46,248 nt of DNA from the NCBI GenBank assembly GCA_903893925.1, contig CAITOC010000050.1, forward strand, positions 1 to 46,248. The letters run 5' to 3'. The notes beneath the pieces were generated by a model. It was not told the origin of the DNA. It made no database searches and was given only the letters and a program-made list of their open reading frames with translations. This document shows positions 15,299 through 23,977 of this stretch, one piece after another (position 1 is the stretch's first letter; every line of letters begins with the position of its first letter). Origin of the DNA: Candidatus Moraniibacteriota bacterium (lineage in GTDB: Bacteria; Patescibacteriota; Minisyncoccia; Moranbacterales; UBA1568). The position numbers and the translations under genes are program-made.

Positions 15299-17194
15299 TC
15301 ACTTTATGGCATCGGTTCCCGAACCGAGTCGCTCCCGGAAATACCAATCATAGATATCCTTCGCAACCGGCACGGTATTGTAATCCTCATTGCCTTCCTG
15401 TGCTTCTACCAAGACGATGATTGCGATTTTTGGGTCGTCATACGGAGCGAAAGAAACGAACCACCCGTCGGTCTTGTTGCCCGTACCAAACTGCGCCGTC
15501 CCCGTCTTACCGGCCACCGGAAGTGGCAGGGTCTTGAGCGACTGAGCTGTCCCATCGGTCACGGTCTGTCGCATGCCCTCCCGGACGACCCTGAGGATAT
15601 CCGGGCTTACGAATCCGTTTCGGATTACTTGTGAAGGATTCGCAACCGTCTTGCCATCAACTCCACGTGCCTGCGAGACGACATGAGGCACATAAAGCGT
15701 CCCGCCGTTAGCGATAGCAGCGACCGAATTCAGGATTTGCAAGGGGGTCGCTGCGGTGAATCCCTGACCGATCGCCGTATGATAATCGTCACCGATATAC
15801 CACGGTTCCCCCATCGTCTTCTTCTTCCATTCCGGATCCGCCAACAGACCATCCGCCTCACCGGGAAGATCGATGCCGGTCGCGATCCCGTATCCGAAGC
15901 GCGAGGCATAGTCTTTCATCCGCCGTACCCCGAGGCCCGCGATACCGCCATACCCGCCACCGACGGTATAGAAATACACGTCGCTCGAGACCGCGATGGC
16001 ACGGCGTACGTCTGTGAACCCGTTTACCCGCCAGTCGCCGAACGTAAAATTTCCCACCGAGATACTCCCCTTCGATTCGATCTGTGTATGCTCGTCGATT
16101 ACTCCCTCAGACAAAGCTGCTGCCGCCATGACCGGCTTGAACGTCGACCCGGGTGCATAGGTCCCCGCGATCGCCCGATTGAAGAGTGGCTTCGATCCGT
16201 CATTAAGCAATGACCGGTAGGCATCAGTCGAGATACCTTCCGAAAACAAATTATTGTCGAACCCTGGCACCGAGACAAGCGCCAACACCGACCCATCCCG
16301 TGGATCGAGCGCCACCACCGCTCCGCGTGACAGACCTTTCGAATCGAGCATCGCCAGAAGCGAATCGTATGCTTTCTTCTGCAGATCCGCATCGATACTG
16401 AGGAAAAGATCACCTCCCGGTATCGCTGCGACCGATCCGAGGACCCGTTGCGGACGCCCGAGCGCATCCACTTCCACACGGTCATATCCGCGAGTACCGC
16501 GAAGCACGGATTCGTAACTTTTCTCGATACCCTGTTTCCCGATCATATCGGTCGGCAAATAGTCCGTCCCCGACGCAAGCTCCGACTCGGTAATCTTCCC
16601 ATCATACCCAAGCAAATGGGAAAAGATGACGCTGTCAGAATAGTTCCGATAAGCGGATTTGAAGAGGCTGACACCGGAAAAGTCCTTCTGTCGGGAGAGG
16701 AAGGAGATCATTTCCTCTTGCGTGATTTTCTCTTTGAGGAGTACCGGCTGCAACCGATCTGCCTTCCCGAGCGTCAGGATAGCATCGATTGTTTCCGGAT
16801 CGACGTGTAAGACGGATATGACGGCATCTCGAAGCCTTGCCCGTGCATCGGGATTGGCCGGCATATCCACAGGAACGATCGCGGCACCGACACTCGGCAC
16901 ATTGTCGACGAGCGACTTGCCGAACCGGTCATAGATGATACCGCGCGGTGCGGGCTGAGGAATCTGCCGGATACTGTTGCGCGTCGCGATATCGGCATAC
17001 TTCCCTCCCTGGAAGATTTCCATATAGACGACGCGACCGAACAAAACCGAAAGCATGGCAGCGGACACGAAAAAATATCCCCTCGCCCATTTCCGGCGGA
17101 GTGGCCATTCGATCTTTGCCGCCTCCTTTTGGGTAATAGTGAGCACGGCATCATCAATCTCGCTTCCTTTTCTTTTCGGGAGTTTTCCGAACAT
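15299..17194 (-). CDS. mrdA: Penicillin-binding protein 2 (rod-shape transpeptidase)
   Basis: Class B PBP that cross-links peptidoglycan during elongation; a single-pass membrane protein with its domains outside. The product has 631 residues from ATG 17194; a TTG at 17218, directly after the mreD stop, would add eight. There is an N-terminal helix (GYFFVSAAMLSVLFGRVVYM), a PBP dimer domain (about 70-240, APRGIIYDRFG), and a transpeptidase domain with catalytic GSTFKP, SSD as second motif (SxD is normal for PBP2) and KTGTAQ. It is last in the mreBCD-mrdA cluster. Confidence 0.94.
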   Translation of the reverse strand: MFGKLPKRKGSEIDDAVLTITQKEAAKIEWPLRRKWARGYFFVSAAMLSVLFGRVVYMEIFQGGKYADIATRNSIRQIPQPAPRGIIYDRFGKSLVDNVPSVGAAIVPVDMPANPDARARLRDAVISVLHVDPETIDAILTLGKADRLQPVLLKEKITQEEMISFLSRQKDFSGVSLFKSAYRNYSDSVIFSHLLGYDGKITESELASGTDYLPTDMIGKQGIEKSYESVLRGTRGYDRVEVDALGRPQRVLGSVAAIPGGDLFLSIDADLQKKAYDSLLAMLDSKGLSRGAVVALDPRDGSVLALVSVPGFDNNLFSEGISTDAYRSLLNDGSKPLFNRAIAGTYAPGSTFKPVMAAAALSEGVIDEHTQIESKGSISVGNFTFGDWRVNGFTDVRRAIAVSSDVYFYTVGGGYGGIAGLGVRRMKDYASRFGYGIATGIDLPGEADGLLADPEWKKKTMGEPWYIGDDYHTAIGQGFTAATPLQILNSVAAIANGGTLYVPHVVSQARGVDGKTVANPSQVIRNGFVSPDILRVVREGMRQTVTDGTAQSLKTLPLPVAGKTGTAQFGTGNKTDGWFVSFAPYDDPKIAIIVLVEAQEGNEDYNTVPVAKDIYDWYFRERLGSGTDAIK

Positions 17195-17218
17195 ATCGTC
17201 ACGCGCTATGATTTTCAA

Positions 17219-17743
17219 TCAGAATACATTTGGGGCATCGAGATACGAAAGCCAATTCTCAAACCGTCTCAACACAGCCTCGACGATTGAAAACGAGACC
17301 ACACCGAGTATGAGCGCCATCGGGACGATCCCAAAGGAAAAGCCCGCCACGGTCCGACTCAAAGCGCCGGGAATACCGAACGAAAAGGCCACGATTGAAA
17401 AAAGAATCGTGCCAAACCCGATCAGGAATCCGGCAAAGAGGTGCGTCATGAACCCGTGTCCGACAACAAACCTCCGGGAGAAAAAGCCTGCGGAATAAGC
17501 GAGTCCCACCGAAAATGCGGCCAGTAGTCCGATCCGATCAAGCGTCGCGATATCGGCCACGAGCCCGATGATAATAACGGCTGGCATTGCCTTCACGAAT
17601 CCTTTGGAAAGAGAGAGTGATACCACAATCGAAAAAAGGAGTGATGGGAAAAGAATATCAGAGGTGAATGCCACGTTCAAGACGGAGGCCCCGATCAGAG
17701 ACACTAAAATGATCGCCGACACTCTCGCAAACCATGATCCCAT
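17219..17743 (-). CDS. mreD: Rod shape-determining protein MreD
   Basis: A 174-residue integral membrane protein with about five hydrophobic helices, placed exactly between mreC and mrdA, the standard order. Sequence conservation in MreD is low, so position and topology carry the call. It couples MreB/MreC to the elongation peptidoglycan machinery. It starts 9 bases after the mreC stop, and its own stop abuts the first possible mrdA start. Confidence 0.88.
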   Translation of the reverse strand: MGSWFARVSAIILVSLIGASVLNVAFTSDILFPSLLFSIVVSLSLSKGFVKAMPAVIIIGLVADIATLDRIGLLAAFSVGLAYSAGFFSRRFVVGHGFMTHLFAGFLIGFGTILFSIVAFSFGIPGALSRTVAGFSFGIVPMALILGVVSFSIVEAVLRRFENWLSYLDAPNVF

Positions 17744-17752
17744 ACGTCTTTT

Positions 17753-18574
17753 TCATTGAGATATGTCCTTTCGTACGAGAAACAGGAATCGGAGCTTCCC
17801 GAAATCGACCGGCGGAAGGATACTCGCTTCGCGGAACAGCCGGTCCCCCGAATCGCGGACGGAACTCACCTTGCCGACCAGAAGACCGGAAGGAACCGTC
17901 CCGCCGACCCCAGACGTCACCACTTGGTCCCCCTGGGAAAGCGGGTCGGATTGAAGTACCTTGCCGTAGAGGATGCCCAGACCACGGTCCCCCTGTACGA
18001 TTCCCTGTGAACCGTTCCCGATCGTGATACCGCCAAGCGCGCTGTCCGAATTGGTGATCAGCGCTACCTGTGCGCTTGCCGGATAGACCTCGTCGACGAT
18101 ACCAACCAGGATCCCTTCTCCCACAATCGCTGTCATCCCGACAGAAACGCCCTGCATCGATCCGCGATCGATGATGACGGACCCGTGCCCGCCCTCGCCG
18201 CCGGCCGCAATGACCTCGGTCGCGAGCAGGTCGAACCGTTTGCGGATCTCAAGCCCTGTCGATTTCCGAAGCGACGCGTTCTCATCGCGCAGAAAAGCAA
18301 GTCCCGCGTTCTCCGCCTCGAGACGGACATTCTCCTCCGCAAGCCGCTCGTTTTCCCTCTTCAGGTCGCCGATAGAGGAAAGAAATTCCTGCGTATCACG
18401 GAAGCCGAACGATACCGAGGAAAAGAGTCTCTCCACCGGAAGGAAGATCGTGTGGAACGTACCGCGCAAAAGCGATCCCAAGGGAGACGGTGCCCACGCC
18501 GCAAGTCCAAACAGCACCGCAAGTACGATGACGGCGCGAAAGAATTTCGAATGCGAGAGGCCTTTCGGATTCAT
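17753..18574 (-). CDS. mreC: Rod shape-determining protein MreC
   Basis: A bitopic elongasome scaffold of 273 residues. It has an N-terminal transmembrane helix (about 12-30), a coiled coil rich in Glu/Asn/Leu heptads (about 65-110, KRENERLAEENVRLEAEN), and a beta-rich periplasmic domain (GSVIIDRGSMQGVSVGM, GILVGIVDEV, VVTSGVGGTVPSGLLVGKV) typical of MreC. It lies 46 bases downstream of mreB and 9 bases before mreD. Confidence 0.94.
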   Translation of the reverse strand: MNPKGLSHSKFFRAVIVLAVLFGLAAWAPSPLGSLLRGTFHTIFLPVERLFSSVSFGFRDTQEFLSSIGDLKRENERLAEENVRLEAENAGLAFLRDENASLRKSTGLEIRKRFDLLATEVIAAGGEGGHGSVIIDRGSMQGVSVGMTAIVGEGILVGIVDEVYPASAQVALITNSDSALGGITIGNGSQGIVQGDRGLGILYGKVLQSDPLSQGDQVVTSGVGGTVPSGLLVGKVSSVRDSGDRLFREASILPPVDFGKLRFLFLVRKDISQ

Positions 18575-18620
18575 ACGTGGCGAATCGAAAAAAATCCGGA
18601 TCGGATCGAAAACCGGAACG

Positions 18621-19715
18621 TCAGCGGAGCATACTGGAAGAACCCGATTCGATCAATACATCCTGCAGGTGTTCCATGTCATCAAGTACCACGCCCGTCC
18701 CACGTGCCACGGCCGTGAGCGGATCTTCCATGAGTCGGACCGGGATACTGGTCTGGTTCGCGAACAGGCGGTCGATACCACGGATGAGACTGCCACCCCC
18801 GGCCAAGATGATACCTCGCCCCATGATGTCGGCGATAAGCTCGGGAGGCGTCTCCTCGACGATCGTCTTTATGGTATTCGTGATGACACGGATCGAATGC
18901 GACAGCGCCTCACGGACATGTTCGTCGGTCATGATGATCTCCTTGGGCAGTCCCGAGACGAGATCGCGACCGCGAACCGGCAGGGTCAGTTTCTCTCGCA
19001 GTGGGTATGCGCTTCCGATGGCGATTTTCGCCTCCTCGGCCGTGCGCTCGCCGATAAGGAGATTGAACTCGTCGCGACAGTACCGGACGATATCCTGGTT
19101 CATCTTGTCACCCGCCACACGCAGGCTCCGCGAGATCACCACGCCACCGAGCGAAATGACCGCGATCTCGGTCGTCCCACCACCGATATCTACGATCATG
19201 TTTCCAGCCGCCTCCGTCACCGGAAGCCGAGCACCGATTGCGGCGGCCATCGGTTCGTCGATCAGGAACGCCTGCCGGGCACCCGCGTTTTGTGCCGCTT
19301 CGACCACTGCGCGCTTTTCCACCTCGGTCACTCCCGATGGGATGCCGATAAGCACGCGTGGCCGACGAAGGAACATCATGTTCCCTTGATGCACTTTGCT
19401 GATGAAGTATCGGAGCATCTGCTGGGTCACTTCGAAATCCGAGACGACGCCGTTCACCAGCGGACGTGTCACCGTGATGTGACCCGGGGTCTTACCGACC
19501 ATCCGTTTCGCATTCTTGCCGATAGCCAGGATCTGTCCGGTCCGCTTATTCACTGCCACGACGGACGGTTCATTGATGACGATGCCACGACCACGAACGA
19601 ACACGAGCGTGTTCGCCGTCCCCAGATCGATGCCGATATCCTGGGAAAAACGGCCGAAAACACTCTCGATAATCTTTTTCTTCAGAGTGGCTAGGAATGA
19701 TCCGAAAGATGGCAT
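18621..19715 (-). CDS. mreB: Rod shape-determining protein MreB (bacterial actin)
   Basis: Actin-like ATPase that organises lateral wall synthesis at the inner membrane. The 364-residue product has phosphate-1 DIGIDLGTANTLV, FEVTQQMLRYFI, phosphate-2 IVDIGGGTTEIAVISLGG, and the adenosine motif GIILAGGGSLIRGID. The first 24 residues (MPSFGSFLATLKKKIIESVF...) extend beyond the core and look amphipathic, consistent with membrane binding. It is first gene of the mreBCD-mrdA unit, with a promoter just upstream. A rod-like cell plan is implied. Confidence 0.97.
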   Translation of the reverse strand: MPSFGSFLATLKKKIIESVFGRFSQDIGIDLGTANTLVFVRGRGIVINEPSVVAVNKRTGQILAIGKNAKRMVGKTPGHITVTRPLVNGVVSDFEVTQQMLRYFISKVHQGNMMFLRRPRVLIGIPSGVTEVEKRAVVEAAQNAGARQAFLIDEPMAAAIGARLPVTEAAGNMIVDIGGGTTEIAVISLGGVVISRSLRVAGDKMNQDIVRYCRDEFNLLIGERTAEEAKIAIGSAYPLREKLTLPVRGRDLVSGLPKEIIMTDEHVREALSHSIRVITNTIKTIVEETPPELIADIMGRGIILAGGGSLIRGIDRLFANQTSIPVRLMEDPLTAVARGTGVVLDDMEHLQDVLIESGSSSMLR

Positions 19716-19754
19716 AGGGATACGTCGAAAACGGGAAAAACCGGACTATTCCTC

Positions 19755-19783
19755 ATTCTATCCCATATCTCTGAAAAGTTCCA
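19755..19783 (-). promoter_or_regulatory. Possible mreB operon promoter
   Basis: TGGAAC, 17 bases, then TAGAAT ends 40 bases before the mreB start. The -10 is good (five of six); the -35 is weak (three of six). Confidence 0.5.
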
Positions 19784-19835
19784 GTCGCACATAATGAGCT
19801 GAAACACCGCAAGATTCACGAAAAATTAAAGGTTC

Positions 19836-19893
19836 CAAAGGAGTCCGCCCGCGAATGCCGGGGCGGACTCCTGAATGTAACAGGGATTCAGTG
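19836..19893. repeat. Fragment of the 103-bp palindromic element, copy 3 (reverse)
   Basis: The hairpin (GGAGTCCGCCC...GGGCGGACTCC type, with CGCGAATGCCGGGG inside) and the CTGAATGTAACAGGGATTCAG segment are kept, but the ATACC/GGTAT ends are missing. It ends 10 bases from the aspS stop. Confidence 0.75.
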
Positions 19894-19902
19894 TATAAAC
19901 TC

Positions 19903-21222
19903 CTACGGGGTGAGCCGTTTCACATCGCGAGGATAGAGTACGGCCTCCTTGATACTTCCCAAGCCGAGGAGTTTCTGGACGATACGTTCCGAACCGAGTC
20001 CCCATCCGCCATGCGGTGGCGCCCCGTACCGGAATATGTCGATATAATCCCCGAAGTCTTCAGGATCAAGACCAAACATGCGGATATTGTCCGTCAGCAT
20101 TTCCGCCTCGTGTATACGCTGACCACCCGAGGCAATCTCCACACCGCGGAACAAGAGATCGAATGTTTCCGTGAACGACGGATCATCCGAACTCGGCATG
20201 CTGTAAAACGGCCGGAGTTTCGTCGGATACCGCGTCAGGAACACCAAATCGGAACCGAAAGTCTTTTTCACATATTCGCAGATCATCCGCTCCCCTTCCG
20301 CGTCGATATCATAACCTTCCAATTCCTTGCCGTATTCGGCACGCAAGATATCTGCCGTTTCCGAAAGCGAAATCCGAGGAATCGCGACCTCATCGGGAAC
20401 CGACTCCCCATACAGTGCGAGTTCCGCCTCGCATGCCTCGCCGATATTTCGGAAGATATGCTTCATCGTCCGCTCAAGCTCGGCCATGATGGTCTCCATC
20501 CCGTCGATGAATCCCATCTCAGCGTCAAGTCCGGTATATTCGTTCACGTGCCGGGTCGTGAAATGCGGTTCGGCACGGAATACCGTCCCGATTTCGAATA
20601 CACGTTCAAAAGCGCTCATCGCGGCCTGTTTGTAGAACTGCGGACTCTGCGCAAGGAACGCGTCACGATCGAAATATTTGATCTTGAAAAAGTTCGCTCC
20701 GCCCTCCGTCGCCGATCCGAGGATTTTCGGCGTCTTGATCTCGACGAACCCACCACCACGCATCGCCTCGTCGTACGAACGGAGTAATTCGGAATAAATC
20801 GAAAAGATGGCACGCACCTTCACGTTGCGAAGCGCGAGTGTCCGGTGATTGAGGAGTGTGTCCAGGTTCACCCCAAGATCAAGCTGTGAAACGTCGATCG
20901 GCAATTCCACTGATGGCTTTCCGAGCACGCGAAGCGTTTTCGCCTCTATCTCGACGCTTCCCGTAGCCAGATCCGGGTTCCGCATTCTTTCCGGGCGTTC
21001 CTTGACGAGCCCCTCGATCTCGACCGCATATTCACTCCGGACATCCGAAACCGACACGGCCGCATCCGTTCCGGGGAGTATGACCAGCTGAACTTTACCA
21101 CTCCGATCACGCACGTCGAGAAAAACCAACTTCCCATGATCGCGACGGATATCCACCCACCCGCGTATCAACACTTCTTCTCCGGCATGTTCCGGCGTTT
21201 CCACTATCGGTGTCCGTTCCAT
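19903..21222 (-). CDS. aspS: Aspartyl-tRNA synthetase, archaeal/non-discriminating type
   Basis: A 439-residue class IIb synthetase without the large GAD insertion of ordinary bacterial AspRS, so it is of the archaeal/eukaryotic form. An N-terminal OB fold (about 14-100, GWVDIRRDHGKLVFLDVRD) precedes the core: GSATEGGANFFKIKYF, LAQSPQFYKQ, motif 2 FRAEPHFTTRHVNEYTGLDAE, substrate loop GVEIASGGQRIHEAEML, and motif 3 GWGLGSERIVQKLL. SGGQRIH favours aspartate over asparagine. From context of the family it is probably non-discriminating and would need GatCAB, which is not in this window. Start 21222 has GAGGGAA upstream. Confidence 0.9.
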   Translation of the reverse strand: MERTPIVETPEHAGEEVLIRGWVDIRRDHGKLVFLDVRDRSGKVQLVILPGTDAAVSVSDVRSEYAVEIEGLVKERPERMRNPDLATGSVEIEAKTLRVLGKPSVELPIDVSQLDLGVNLDTLLNHRTLALRNVKVRAIFSIYSELLRSYDEAMRGGGFVEIKTPKILGSATEGGANFFKIKYFDRDAFLAQSPQFYKQAAMSAFERVFEIGTVFRAEPHFTTRHVNEYTGLDAEMGFIDGMETIMAELERTMKHIFRNIGEACEAELALYGESVPDEVAIPRISLSETADILRAEYGKELEGYDIDAEGERMICEYVKKTFGSDLVFLTRYPTKLRPFYSMPSSDDPSFTETFDLLFRGVEIASGGQRIHEAEMLTDNIRMFGLDPEDFGDYIDIFRYGAPPHGGWGLGSERIVQKLLGLGSIKEAVLYPRDVKRLTP

Positions 21223-21316
21223 ATCGTTCCCTCATTAAATCAAGATATCATACCGGCTAAATAAACTGCTCGCTGCTCTCTGAAATAAACGGGGAACAGG
21301 TCAGTGTAGTTTAGCA

Positions 21317-22150
21317 TTATTCGTTCCCTTTTTCAGCCGACTGTTTAAACACCTCATTGACTGCGTATGTGAGTTCACTCGGCGTGATCCTTGTCTTCAG
21401 AAACGTCCGAGCGACACCGGAGCCGTTACCGATGTCCGACAATTCCCCATCCTCAAGCGACGCCGAAAGCAAAATAACTGGCATGTGCTTTCCATGATCT
21501 GTCTGCCTGAGTCGCTGCACAATCTCGTGCCCGCCGACGCCTGGTATCATGATATCGGTGATTAATAGGTCAAATCCTCCAGCAAGCGTCGCCTCAAGAC
21601 CCGAGGCTCCGTCACTCCTGACCATCACCTCATATCCCTCGTCACGGAGACGTTTTCCAAACATCTCGACGAAAACACCTTCGTCTTCTAAAAACAAGAT
21701 TCTTTTCCCGATAGGCTTTCCTCGCCCGTCTCCCGAAGCCTCGTCATATTTTCGGGAGTCGTTTTTTTTCTGTTCGGAAAACTGACGCAAGAACCGTCGC
21801 ATCTCTTCCATGACCTCGGAGGGCGTAAAGCCTGTTTTCGAGATAAACCCGTTCGCCCCGAGCTTGAGACATTCCTCCCGGTCTTCCGTGCTGTTCAGAT
21901 TACTAAACACGACGATCTTGAGATTTTGGTCGTATTCCGAATTCGTCCGGAGTTCTTTCAGGACTTCCTGTCCGCTCATCTCCGGAATCACTAAGTCAAG
22001 CAAGACGAGATCATACGAATCTTCCTTCACGGCACGAAGTACCGCCTTCCCGGTAGCGACATTCACTACTTCAAGACCGGATGTTTCGAATTTTTTCTTG
22101 TAGATCTCCGCAATGAACGGATCATCCTCGACAAACAGTATTTTCGGCAT
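21317..22150 (-). CDS. Double-receiver response regulator
   Basis: A 277-residue protein with two CheY-like receiver domains and no output domain. Domain 1 (about 1-120) has FVEDDPF, phospho-acceptor Asp52 in LLDLVIPEMSG, and a lysine in FISKTGF. Domain 2 (about 145-270) has FLEDEGVF, ITDIMIPGVGG, and a Lys in FLKTRI. Such tandem receivers usually work in phosphorelays or by protein contact. The start at 22150 gives the canonical MPKILFVEDD opening; an ATG at 22237 overlapping the kinase stop would add 29 residues. It follows the histidine kinase and is probably co-transcribed. Confidence 0.9.
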   Translation of the reverse strand: MPKILFVEDDPFIAEIYKKKFETSGLEVVNVATGKAVLRAVKEDSYDLVLLDLVIPEMSGQEVLKELRTNSEYDQNLKIVVFSNLNSTEDREECLKLGANGFISKTGFTPSEVMEEMRRFLRQFSEQKKNDSRKYDEASGDGRGKPIGKRILFLEDEGVFVEMFGKRLRDEGYEVMVRSDGASGLEATLAGGFDLLITDIMIPGVGGHEIVQRLRQTDHGKHMPVILLSASLEDGELSDIGNGSGVARTFLKTRITPSELTYAVNEVFKQSAEKGNE

Positions 22151-22233
22151 ATCAATACGTTTAGAACGGCATCTTTCGCCATCGTACCCCGAATCATCTG
22201 TTAAATCAAGCGACGGATATCGCAAGACTTCTC

Positions 22234-23880
22234 TCATTTTTCGTTCCCAATTCTTCCCGGCGACTTCGGATTCACAAACGGGAGATCGATAATGAACCGC
22301 GCTCCTTTGCCGATACCATCGGATTCGGCAAACATTCTCCCGCCATGCGCGGCGACGAAGCTCCTGCCGACATAAAGACCAAGCCCGGTCCCAGAAACGT
22401 ATGCTTTGGTTGTCTCCTTCGTCCGGACGAATTTATCGAACAGTTTGGCGCCGTCTTCCGACCGGAATCCGATACCCGTGTCAGCGACGGTGATACGGAC
22501 CATTTCTCCCGACATTTCTTCGACGGAAACATTTATGGATCCACGTTCAGTGTACTTGAGGGCATTGTCGATCAGGTTCGAAACAGATTCCCGGATTTTC
22601 ACCGCATCGAGCATAAGTTCCGGCAGGGCCTGTCGCGGAAGTTGCAGGCTCAGTCCGACGTTCCTCTCGCGCGCAAGTGGCATAAACATATCCACCTTTT
22701 CAGAGACGAGCGAGCCCACGTTCGTTGGCGCGTATGAGTACTGGATACGGCCCGCGTCAATACGCGACACGTTCAAGAGGTCTTCTACAAGTTGGATCAG
22801 ATTCCGGTTCACGAGATTAAGTTTCTCGAGCACATCGGTAATCTCAGGAGAAATCACCCCGTACGACCCCTCCAAAAGAAGCGACAGGTACCCCTTGATA
22901 GCGGTCAACGGCGTCCGCAACTGGTGCGATGCGATGGAAATGAATTCCGTTTTGATGTTGTCGAGCTCCTTCAGCCGTTGGTTCGCCTCAGCGAGCGAAT
23001 CGGAAATCTGCTGCAACTCTTCTTTTCGCTCGACTTCCTTCTTGACTGATTTTACCAGAAAATATCCAATGACCGACATCAGAATGAAGGAAAAAAGATT
23101 CAAGAAGATATCGGGTACGGACTTCGCCGTAAAAAACTGTACACCGTTTATCATCAACATGACGCCGACCGCTATCTGAGCTGCGAATGTCTTCACCTCA
23201 AGAAACCGGTATTTCAGGATAGAATATCCTATTATGGCAGCGAATACCGTGGGCGCTATCAGCGAGACCGGAAGAATACCGATGCCATAAGCAGGAAGGT
23301 AGCCCAGGCCTCCGACCAGATTCAAAATAGCAAACGCAACGATAGACAAGACTGTCCGCTTCTGCTCCGCGCGATCGGAAACACTCCTGAGATGACGCAT
23401 CAGAACGATCAGTAGTGCAAATATGTAGAAAAAGAAGAACACGAGAAAAAGATGATGCAACGGTCCGGCCACGGTATGCACACCCCAACGATACCGGAAG
23501 AGTCCGGACGTAAAGAGATCCGTCCTGCTCAATACAAGGAATATGAAAGATAAAACGTACGAAATAAGCGCTAACCGGTTCAGCTTCCGCCCGACAATGA
23601 CGAGACTGAAATGGTATTGCAAGGCAGGCATGAACACGACACCGATATACACGAACCTGTCCCAAAAAATCGTCCAAAGATCATCCACACCGAAAGCGCC
23701 ACCCAGGAACATCATAAATGTTCCAAACATCCATATCATGAAAACGAGACAGATGAGCCCGAAAAGACGATTCAGCGGATTTTTCGGATTCTGAAAGAAG
23801 ACAAGCATGCCCAACACGAACAGGAAAACCGCACTCAATATTGCGAACCACGCGGAGAACGGAACGGAAAAGATGTTCAT
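22234..23880 (-). CDS. Multi-TM sensor histidine kinase
   Basis: A 548-residue kinase. The N-terminal half holds about eight transmembrane helices (within 8-275), resembling the 7TM histidine-kinase sensor type, followed by a coiled linker (about 280-312). HisKA carries His319 in SIASHQLRTPLTAIKGYL. HATPase shows NLIDNALKY, VADTGIGF and GTGLGLYV, so all ATP-binding boxes are intact, unlike the kinase at 1938. It has a possible promoter right after an upstream terminator and is followed by the double-receiver regulator with a 4-base overlap possible. Confidence 0.93.
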   Translation of the reverse strand: MNIFSVPFSAWFAILSAVFLFVLGMLVFFQNPKNPLNRLFGLICLVFMIWMFGTFMMFLGGAFGVDDLWTIFWDRFVYIGVVFMPALQYHFSLVIVGRKLNRLALISYVLSFIFLVLSRTDLFTSGLFRYRWGVHTVAGPLHHLFLVFFFFYIFALLIVLMRHLRSVSDRAEQKRTVLSIVAFAILNLVGGLGYLPAYGIGILPVSLIAPTVFAAIIGYSILKYRFLEVKTFAAQIAVGVMLMINGVQFFTAKSVPDIFLNLFSFILMSVIGYFLVKSVKKEVERKEELQQISDSLAEANQRLKELDNIKTEFISIASHQLRTPLTAIKGYLSLLLEGSYGVISPEITDVLEKLNLVNRNLIQLVEDLLNVSRIDAGRIQYSYAPTNVGSLVSEKVDMFMPLARERNVGLSLQLPRQALPELMLDAVKIRESVSNLIDNALKYTERGSINVSVEEMSGEMVRITVADTGIGFRSEDGAKLFDKFVRTKETTKAYVSGTGLGLYVGRSFVAAHGGRMFAESDGIGKGARFIIDLPFVNPKSPGRIGNEK

Positions 23881-23902
23881 AGGTATTTCATCACCCTTCC
23901 AC

Positions 23903-23929
23903 TGTATAATCTCTGACCGCTGAAGTCAA
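23903..23929 (-). promoter_or_regulatory. Possible promoter of the kinase/double-receiver pair
   Basis: TTGACT and TATACA are separated by 15 bases, shorter than ideal. The -35 overlaps the T-tract of the preceding terminator, and the -10 ends 23 bases before the kinase start. Confidence 0.4.
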
Positions 23930-23967
23930 AAAGAAAAAGGGAAGCTACACAAACATAGTAGCTTCCC
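23927..23967 (-). terminator. Intrinsic terminator of the AAR-like gene
   Basis: A 10-bp stem GGGAAGCTAC/GTAGCTTCCC, a 9-base loop, then TTTTTCTTTTT on the minus strand. It begins 11 bases after the AAR-like stop. Confidence 0.92.
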
Positions 23968-23977
23968 CATCCGAACT

